Origin: Condylostoma magnum
Lineage: Eukaryota > Ciliophora > Heterotrichea > Heterotrichida > Condylostomatidae
Assembly (NCBI GenBank): GCA_920105805.1
Contig: CAKKTI010000159.1
Span: 1-43,194, forward strand
Direction of reading: 5' to 3'
DNA: 43,194 nt
Part shown: piece after piece, positions 36,679 to 43,194 of the stretch
How positions within the stretch are numbered: the first letter of the stretch is position 1
Layout of the letters: every line of letters starts with the position of its first letter
Translations under genes and position numbers: made by a program
Notes under the pieces: model-generated
Database searches by the model: none
What the model saw: the letters and a program-made list of their open reading frames with translations, nothing else
Told to the model about the DNA's origin: nothing

Positions 36679-37218
36679 ATGGCTATTAAAAAAATAATTG
36701 GATTTCTTATACACTTATTGCTGACTCCTACTACCATATATTTTGTTTATAGAACGTTAAAATATGCCAGCAACCCAGTAGCAGTATTTAATAACCCAAT
36801 ATTATCTTAAATTACCCCAGTAGCAAGTGTTTTACTAGGAGTAGTGTTAAGCGGCCTACCTATCTTAATTTCAATACTTCTTGCTATGTTGACTAGAGTA
36901 TTTTTGTAAGTTGATCCCTTAAAAGGGTAAAGTAACTTTATAGCAGTGAATAATAGAATAATATATAATACTTTAGAGTAGATGATAATTTTTATATCCA
37001 ACTTGTTCGCATTTGCAGGATAAAAAGAAGTTGTAACAGATTAAATTTTATTGATTATTGGACTTATGGTGATAGGAAGATTGATATACGTGATTGGATA
37101 TCATATAGAAGGAGTTACAGGAATTTCGTCATTCCATGGGCCAGGATTTCTCATAGCATTCATGTCGAATATATACTTAATTTACCAGAATTACTTATAT
37201 TATATCAAGCTCAATTAG
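36679..37218 (+). CDS. MAPEG-family membrane protein
   Basis: 179 residues with four membrane segments. The MAPEG signature region reads NNRIIYNTLEQMIIFISNLF, and a long hydrophobic helix (IGRLIYVIGYHIEG) follows. MAPEG proteins include microsomal glutathione S-transferases and leukotriene C4 synthase and usually act in the ER membrane. The gene follows the ABCB6/HMT1-type gene by a few bases, so a glutathione-conjugation and export pair is possible (inference). Ends TAG 37216-37218; RABL3 starts 23 nt on. Confidence 0.8.
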
Positions 37219-37241
37219 TAATTTACTATTTTACATATTTT

Positions 37242-37829
37242 ATGATAAATACTTACAAAATCTGTGTATTAGGTGACTCTGGAGTAGGTAAAACTTCCTT
37301 TTGTAAATCATTGTGTGATCCTCTCAATGCCAAATCTCCTTTGAACATATTTGTGACTATAATAGGAAACAACATCATAGAGTTTTGAGACTTTGCCGGA
37401 TCAGATAAATACGAGTAATTAAGAAAGAATCTCTATATATATTTTGATGGCTTTATATTCGTTCATGATCTTAACAACTCTAAAACATACAATAACATCT
37501 AGCAATGAAAAGAAGAAGTTGAATAATGGATGGTAGACCAATAAGGCTAATTCGCTCCTACCCTACTAGTAGGTAATAAAAACGATTTATCAGATATAAC
37601 AATTCCAAAGTACACTGAAAGGAGTCTAACAATGAGTTCAAAATACAAGCAATTCGACGACAGGATATCTCTAGACCAATTCTTCCAATAAGTCTTCCAA
37701 TGAGGCTCAAAAATCCAACGCAACTACTGCAACGAAAGCCTAGATCAGCCCCTCCACGACCCCCAACCAAAAGGCTTTTGACCTAAAATATTCTCATACT
37801 TCGCCAAGTCCGAGCTCCCTCTCAAATAG
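37242..37829 (+). CDS. RABL3: RABL3-like small GTPase
   Basis: 195 residues. G1 is GDSGVGKTS, the switch-II motif is WDFAG (the W is TGA), G4 is NKND within VGNKNDLS. The RABL3-specific FVHDLNNSKTYNNIQQW and the C-terminal FFQQVFQWGSKIQRNY region match that subfamily, which includes regulators of prenylation and cilium-linked traffic. As in RABL3 there is no C-terminal prenylation cysteine. The TAG at 37827-37829 is followed by a 13-nt gap (CTAACTACAAAAT) and the start of poly(A) polymerase. Confidence 0.9.
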
Positions 37830-37842
37830 CTAACTACAAAAT

Positions 37843-39459
37843 ATGGAATAAGACCCCTTTTACAAAAACGACGTAGTAGATATCCAGGGCCCAAACCAGA
37901 CTGACTTGCAGCGTAACAACGAGCTTGAAACTGTTCTAATAGCATAGAACAACTTTGAAACTCCGGAAGAAGAGCGTCGTCGTGAGTTAGTCCTAGGGCG
38001 CATTAGTTCTATTTTCACCAACTGATGTTACCAAGCAGTGCTGCGTAAGCCAGGCATGGACGACAGTATGGCCCAAGCGGCCGGCGGCCGTATATTTACC
38101 TTCGGATCCTACCGCCTGGGAGTCCACGAGCCGGAGGGTGATATAGATATACTATGCGTTGCCCCGAAATACGTAACACGCGAGGAATACGAGCGTGAAA
38201 TGTACGATATCCTGAGAAAACAACCAGCAGTAAGCAAAATTTCCTGTGTTTTCAAGACCAAAGTTCCCCTTATAAAAATGCAGTTTGACGGTGTACATAT
38301 TGACTTGCTATTCGCAAGTCTTGCAAGTTATGACCGAATTGATGATACTTTGACTAACTTGATGGATGATAGTGTTATAGTTAATTGTGATGAGAAGACT
38401 ATACTGAGTTTGAACGGGCCTAGGAATACAGATACTACGTTGTCCTTGGTTCCGAATATAGAGTCTTTTAGGCTGACGTTGAGGGCAGTGAGGCTTTGGG
38501 CACAGCGCCGAGGGGTGTATTCTAATGTGCTAGGGTATCCGGGAGGAGCAGCGTGGTCTATACTGGTTGCGAAGGTGTGTAAAATGTATCCTAATGCTGT
38601 TGCATCCCAGCTTGTATTTAAGTTTTTCAAGGTTTATGATTTCGATATAACAGATTGAAACTACCCAGTGGTATTGAGGGATGTAGAACAGATGCAAACA
38701 CCAGATGCTGCCGTTATGAGCGTAATGACACCGGCGTATCCTTCGTTTAACAGTACTCATTCCGTAAACAGGCACACTAAACGATCATTGATGGAGGAAA
38801 TACATCTGGCTAATAAGATTTGTAAGTAGATTAGTGAAGGGATGGCTTCCTGGTATGATTTGTTTGAGCCAATTGACTTTATGGAGCAATTTCAGCACTT
38901 TTTAAAGATTGATATCATGGCTAAGACTGAGGTGGACTTTGAACTGTGGTATGGATTCGTGTAAAGTAAATTGAAGATTCTATTGTATGATGAATTGGAG
39001 AAGTTAAAGCCGACTCCTTATGTAAGAATACTACCAGATACTTAGTAGTTCTAGCTATAGAATTTCCCGTATGGCAAGTCGTATTACGTAGGATTGAAGT
39101 TCTTTAAGTCTTAGACGAGTGATGGAAGTAAGAGTGTTGATTTAAAACCGCCTGTGTATAGGTTTATGTATAATATGTTTGAAATGAGGCGGGGGTTCAA
39201 TGCAACTAATGTTAATATGCGCACTCAGTACTTAACTTATGATTAATTAGACCCTGGGATTAAATAGGATAAAGTAACTGTGAGGAAAAGGTTTAGATCG
39301 TATGACAGTGAAGATGAATTGAGAAAATAATAAAAGTTAGCAGAAGGAGAAAACGGAGAAATGAATCCTGCAATGCTAGCTGTACCTGTTATTATTTAAA
39401 AGAACGAAACTCCGGTAAAGCCGGAGAAAAAGAGAATTCAATTAGTTAAAAGAAAGTAA
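37843..39459 (+). CDS. Canonical nuclear poly(A) polymerase
   Basis: 538 residues, close to yeast Pap1. MEQDPFYKNDVVDIQGPNQT starts the chain. The nucleotidyltransferase domain has FGSYRLGVHEPEGDIDILCV (catalytic DID) and the third aspartate in GVHIDLLFAS. LVPNIESFRLTLRAVRLWAQ and VLGYPGGAAWSILVAKVC match the central domain, and ITDWNYPV (W = TGA) and VMTPAYPS the usual middle motifs. A C-terminal RNA-binding domain and a basic tail (KKRIQLVKRK) complete it. It adds poly(A) tails, and in this code tail position may matter for termination. In-frame TAA at 39457-39459 and 39466-39468; the SF-assemblin gene starts at 39470. Confidence 0.95.
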
Positions 39460-39469
39460 TTTAGATAAA

Positions 39470-40222
39470 ATGGATTATAGTTTTACAAGCTCGCATTATA
39501 AAGGAAGGATTAGTAGTATGTCTGCTAGTAAATGCTTTGAAGATTCATTTATTGATAGAATTGAGGTGATTGAATAGTTAGAGTAAAGGTACAATAGTTT
39601 GACATAAAAAATTAATAGATTTACTTAATAAAGCTAGTGTTAAATTGATGTAATTAAAGAGGATATCAAGTAAATATTGAGTTAAATTGATGCTTAGCAT
39701 TAGTCTGTGGATGAATATATGGCTGATAAGGGAAATTATGTATAAATGTTATAAGAAGCTGCTAAATATACTATTAGTTAAGTGGAAAAATGCAGGAGGA
39801 ATAGTGAGTTTAAGGTGACTAAATATATGGAAGAGTAAATTGGAGGGATTGAATTATAAGCAAGTTAGGAGTTTTAAAAGAGCAATTAAAGGTATTAGGA
39901 AATAAACGAAAGAAAAATTAAAGAAATTCCAAAAATTAAACGTGAAAGAAAGAAGTAATTAGCTAAACTATAGCAAACCACTGAAAACTATAATGATCAG
40001 ATTAAATCAACTGTATAGTCGCTTTATACAGATCTTGAGCACTAGAAAGAAGATAGAATTAATACCGAAGAATAATTAATAGAAATGCTCAGGTATAATC
40101 TGACAAGAATAAAAAGTGATTTGGAGGAAGAAAAGGAAGATAGGTATTCTACACAAAAAATACTACTTAACTTAATTGAGGACACTAAAGAAAAACTTAG
40201 TATAATAAATTCCAATAATTAA
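39470..40222 (+). CDS. SF-assemblin/beta-giardin-like striated-fibre protein
   Basis: 250 residues if the first TAA (40220-40222) is the stop. The chain has a short non-helical head (MDYSFTSSHYKGRISS) followed by one long coiled coil (FIDRIEVIEQLEQRYNSLTQ ... LTRIKSDLEEEKEDRYST), ending at LIEDTKEKLS. Head plus rod, heptads with periodic breaks, and the RxxxE / LIEDT pattern are typical of SF-assemblins, which build striated rootlet or kinetodesmal fibres at basal bodies. Further in-frame TAAs occur at 40283 and 40301; the last overlaps the next ATG as TAATG. Confidence 0.8.
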
Positions 40223-40302
40223 AATGGAAGCATTTCTATGAAAACTAAGCGTTTTTACATCGTTACTAAAAATTTAAGAAATTAAATGTTACCATTTTTA
40301 TA

Positions 40303-40764
40303 ATGTTTAAACACTATAGTTATTGAATTGCACTACCTTTACTGTTAGAAAGTAACGTCTAAGATTACAAAGAATAAGTTGATTGCACTAGAGAGGATAT
40401 ACAAAGCATTGATGATAGAATTAGTGAAACTAAAAAATAATTAGAGGATTAAGGAATTGATAATATTGAAATTAATGAATTAAAACGATTATCAACTAAA
40501 ATCAAGCTTTATATGAATATTATTTCTATGAAGAGACAAAAGATTTTACTAGTAGCATTGAAATTAGCTACTTTGACTATTAGCTAAGGTTTAAGAAATA
40601 TAGTGAGGTTTGATGGCAACAAGAAATTGTTCTATGAAATTTTATAAAGGATAAAGGAGGAGAAAATTCCAGATTAACCAGGATTATAGAGATCTTTTGC
40701 AAGATTAGCTCGTAGATGTAGAAGCTTTATACAGCTTAACTGCAAGAACAGCCTGAAAAATTAA
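40303..40764 (+). CDS. Small helical protein of unknown function, 153 aa
   Basis: MFKHYSYWIALPLLLESNVQ is followed by a charged helical stretch (YKEQVDCTREDIQSIDDRIS ... ELKRLSTKIKLYM) and a basic C-terminal part (RSFARLARRCRSFIQLNCKN). The first 17 residues are hydrophobic and could be a signal anchor. The frame was chosen because it gives amphipathic helices and only one TGA; the other two frames have several. Not recognised. Ends TAA 40762-40764, after which no clear gene is seen for about 700 nt. Confidence 0.65.
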
Positions 40765-41461
40765 TTTAACTATAATTAACCAATAATATTTTGTATTATA
40801 CTATTCTCTATGCTTTGATTTAAATATATGCTTAAAGTTACATTAATAGTGAAGAAATCTAATAATTATTTAAAATATTATTAAGGTCAACATAAATTTT
40901 GGTATAAAAGGTTGGTGAAGAAAAATTAGTTGATAATTACTAAAACCATAATAATCTTTTGTATATAAAAAGGTGTTATTGTATAAATGCATTAAAAGTA
41001 AATATTGGAATAAATGAACATTTAACCCAAGAAAATATGCATATAGACATACTGCAAATGTAATATATACAAATAAGATATATAAAAGAATCAAGTGATA
41101 ATAAAGTAAGAGATTAAGTATATAAAAGCTGTATTTAAATTTTGTAGTGAGATTTCCAGAAGCTAATACATGGCAATTATACTCAAGGAATTTTAAATAC
41201 TAGAAGATCTTTTATTTAAAGATTAATTTTAAATTTCAGATATTGCTTTATTTCAAAAGATTCATATAATTATTACAATAACTTTTAAAATGTTAATTTG
41301 GTTGTAAAATAAGGAGATGTTCAATTTGTAGAAGCTTCTGTTATGAATAAATAAATATGTTGTAGATAACTAACAATCATTTCTTACTAGATTTTCTCGA
41401 CATTATTTCTCAAATTATAACTATTCACAAAACAATAAAACAATTTTAAATATCGAATTTC
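40765..41461. other. AT-rich intergenic region, 697 nt
   Basis: Between the small helical-protein gene and the convergent Ubl/zinc gene. Strong A/T bias with TATATAAAA-like tracts. A 74-codon hydrophobic minus-strand frame (40870-41094) has no coding support. No RNA gene or repeat array seen. Confidence 0.55.
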
Positions 41462-42133
41462 CTAAATTAATACACAAACTTGAAATGGCTGAACCTCAAT
41501 GTCTAGAAAGTTCCATTGAATAATATCTCCTTCAAAAAAATATTAACTACCAATTGGAACTGTTTTAAATTCACTCCTCACATCCACTCTTTACCCACGC
41601 ACTATTTTTTAGCCAACTATCTTAAATATGCAATCGTAAAAATATGCATTGTTAACATCTTTCATAATTTCACCACACATATGACACTGGGCAGCATGAG
41701 TTTTCTAATCCAATGATATATATCCAAATCCACATTACGCAATAGATGTAAGATTGAACCTACTACAACCGTATTTTCTGCATGTTCCCTCTAAATTTAA
41801 GCCAGGAGCAGTAGTTGTGGATCTAAAATAACTTGGATCTCATTCTCTAGTTTTTCCACCTTATAAACTAGAAAATGAGAGGGGTGGGAATAATAACATC
41901 ATCATTCCACCATATAAATTAAGACTGAGGTGGATTGTATGCTTTGATTTAATTTAATAAAATTCTAAAGTTCTGGAGTCTTCAAGCTACTTTCCTCTAT
42001 GAATCAGTCTTATTTCATTAGAAGGTATTAGTTCTCGTTCTTACAGTTGTTTCTTAATACTTTCAATGGTGGTATCTTATAACACGTCAAGTGTCGTTGT
42101 CTTCCCGTAAAGGTTTTTCACAAAGACTTGCAT
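41462..42133 (-). CDS. Ubiquitin-like domain fused to a cysteine-rich zinc-type domain
   Basis: 223 residues. Residues 1-76 are a ubiquitin fold: MQVFVKNLYGKTTTLDVLQD, then IRLIHRGKQLEDSRTLEFYQ and HLSLNLYGG, with a Gly-Gly followed by more protein, so it is not simply a conjugatable ubiquitin. After a linker comes a cysteine-rich domain beginning APGLNLEGTCRKYGCSRFNL and QCGFGYISLD, with a second CxxC pair (CHMCGEIM) and IIQWNFLDIEVQ at the end. Ubl plus a GLNLEG-C-x(n)-C domain recurs in protist genomes without a known function; it may be a ubiquitin-pathway adaptor. It is the last confident gene before the telomere. Confidence 0.82.
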
Positions 42134-42436
42134 ATTTATAATAAATCTATAAATTATGTTTCTTATTTAAGCAAAAAATATAGATTTAGTTGGAAAATGT
42201 TTTAAAATCAAGAAGTTAGAATTTGATATATGAATTACCTAAATTACTAATAAATTATGGGCTCTACTGAAATTTGCAAAAGCATTCATTATTTATAGTT
42301 TATTTTAAAATATTAAAATTCTACTAGCTAATCGATTTTATTTCTTGTATAGTGTTATTAATCAGGCTTATATTCATACATTAAGCAAAGGGATAACATT
42401 AACAGTTTTCTATATAAGTAATTAGGTCTAACAAAA
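42134..42436. other. Subtelomeric AT-rich spacer
   Basis: About 300 nt of AT-rich sequence upstream (on the minus strand) of the Ubl/zinc gene. No coding frame or repeat was identified; it probably includes that gene's promoter. Confidence 0.5.
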
Positions 42437-42895
42437 TGAAATCTCATCCATTTATTTCGTAGTAGATGCTTCAGTTACCGTATAAGATGTTTAGGTTCGG
42501 ATCCAGCGTAGGCACTTTTTGCAACTATGTAAAGGAACCATCATGGGTGTAAAATCTAGGACATTATGATCAAAACATAATCGTTGCATTTATGGGTTTG
42601 GTGAGCATTACGGAATAAATAAAAGGGAGTTCATTATGTTGAGCCTAAAATTTTCTAGTTGGGGAGTTGTCCGAATGTGGAGTAGTTAGTTGGAGTTGGT
42701 ACTTATATAAATGGCTCTATTCTGGATTATTCTAGGTCTATTGATGTAATAGCTCGGAGTAACAACTGACCTGTAGTGTTGGCTTGTCCTTACCGTACAT
42801 CTATACAATAAGATCCGGGGAGTATCATTTGAGCGAGCCGGCTGGAGGAGGAGAGTCGTTATAAGACTCTCAATCTCAGGTCGGGCATCTTAAAT
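42437..42895. other. Unresolved GC-richer subtelomeric block
   Basis: This stretch is visibly richer in G and C than its surroundings, as coding DNA is elsewhere in the window, but no single frame convinces. Plus-strand frames give protein-like pieces in turn (for example IYFVVDASVTVQDVQVRIQ from about 42450 and VGVGTYINGSILDYSRSIDV from about 42690), and the minus strand also offers a 90-codon frame (MPDLRLRVLQRL...). Near the 3' end, GAGAGTC at 42851-42857 and GACTCTC at 42865-42871 form a perfect 7-bp hairpin with a 7-nt loop. It may be a gene with introns I cannot place, a decayed gene, or a structured RNA. Confidence 0.4.
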
Positions 42896-43120
42896 ATATA
42901 TTATATTACATATGTTTGACTTGCCTATGCATTAATATATTCTATATTACTCTCTTAATATACAAAACAGGTAATCTAATCACAAAATTTAGGTAAAAAA
43001 TATAACTTAGTATTAATTATACGATTACTATTATGAAATTCAATCTTCGCAAAGTAGTAAAATGAATTTGTTTAACTTTATCCTCTTCTTCTTATTGTGA
43101 AACAAACTAAGTCTGGATTG

Positions 43121-43194
43121 TGTAAGGGTGTAAGGGTGTAAGGGTGTAAGGGTGTAAGGGTGTAAGGGTGTAAGGGTGTAAGGGTGTAAGGGTG
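43121..43194 (+). repeat. Telomere, (TGTAAGGG)n
   Basis: Nine perfect copies of TGTAAGGG plus two bases run to the window end with no variant unit. On the C-rich strand this is CCCTTACA. Heterotrichs such as Stentor and Blepharisma have the related CCCTAACA, so the unit is again an 8-mer but differs at one position. It marks a true chromosome end with the G-rich strand running outward. About 225 nt of AT-rich DNA separate it from the GC-richer block. Confidence 0.97.

Noticed and set aside
38328-38775. Minus-strand frames opposite poly(A) polymerase
   Set aside because: They are shadows of the strongly supported plus-strand PAP coding sequence.
40870-41094. Minus-strand 74-codon hydrophobic frame
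   Set aside because: It is a composition effect of AT-rich DNA (F, Y, L, I), with no motif, no proper spacing to neighbours and no coherent continuation under the reassigned code.
42490-42506. tRNA T-arm-like GGTTCGGATCC
   Set aside because: No acceptor stem, anticodon arm or D-arm could be placed around it on either strand.
42134-43120. Telomerase RNA in the subtelomere
   Set aside because: No copy of the needed template CCCTTACA occurs outside the telomere array.

Overview
This is a telomere-capped piece of a ciliate somatic (macronuclear) chromosome, most likely from a heterotrich using the Condylostoma-type genetic code (NCBI table 28). Conserved proteins read through only if TAA and TAG are glutamine and TGA is tryptophan: TGA encodes the W of the RABL3 switch-II WDxAG-like motif, of the PDE C-terminus and of the poly(A) polymerase W-N-x-P motif. 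The same three codons also end genes: TAA and TAG at most of them, and TGA at the CDPK, which otherwise runs in frame into its neighbour. One 16-nt GT...AG intron is needed in an RCC1 gene; introns of 15-16 nt are known from heterotrichs. The right end carries nine copies of the 8-mer TGTAAGGG; the left end is cut inside a gene. Naive ORF calling shreds almost every gene, so the gene models here were read by hand with the reassigned code. Where several in-frame TAA/TAG codons lie together, the exact stop is a choice, and this is stated.

Layout. 1-4.7 kb: a P4-ATPase-like pseudoenzyme (cut by the window), an AGTRAP-like membrane protein and a PTEN-like phosphatase. 5-10 kb: an unknown protein, an RCC1 protein with the tiny intron, a coiled-coil/Cys-His protein, a basic unknown, an SLC35F transporter and a coiled-coil protein. 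10-20 kb, mostly minus strand: an unknown, a membrane-anchored cyclic-nucleotide phosphodiesterase, PEX11 (plus), two coiled-coil proteins, a C12orf4/DUF2362 protein, a 73-residue SILK/RVSF phosphatase-1 docking protein, a TBC RabGAP and a double cyclic-nucleotide-binding protein. 20-31 kb: a 7TM receptor with a large periplasmic-binding-like ectodomain, a 343-residue protein, a nine-repeat LNR surface protein, a CDPK, a multi-pass membrane protein and an RCC1/coiled-coil protein. 31-41 kb, all plus: two small proteins (one EF-hand-like), an MFS transporter, an ABCB6/HMT1-type half transporter, a MAPEG protein, RABL3, poly(A) polymerase, an SF-assemblin-like protein and a small unknown. 41.4-42.1 kb: a ubiquitin-like/zinc protein. 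42.1-43.1 kb: subtelomeric DNA with one unresolved GC-richer block. Then the telomere.

The main biological themes are signalling (receptor, PDE, cyclic-nucleotide sensor, CDPK, PTEN, PP1 docking, RabGAP), membrane transport, and cytoskeletal or basal-body coiled coils.

The most unusual feature is packing. Convergent genes often share or abut their stop codons, several tandem genes are only 1-17 nt apart (13 nt three times), and PDE and PEX11 diverge from start codons 6 nt apart. In a code where every stop is also a sense codon, such packing bears directly on how termination is decided. I see no mobile element, viral relic, CRISPR array, rRNA or tRNA.
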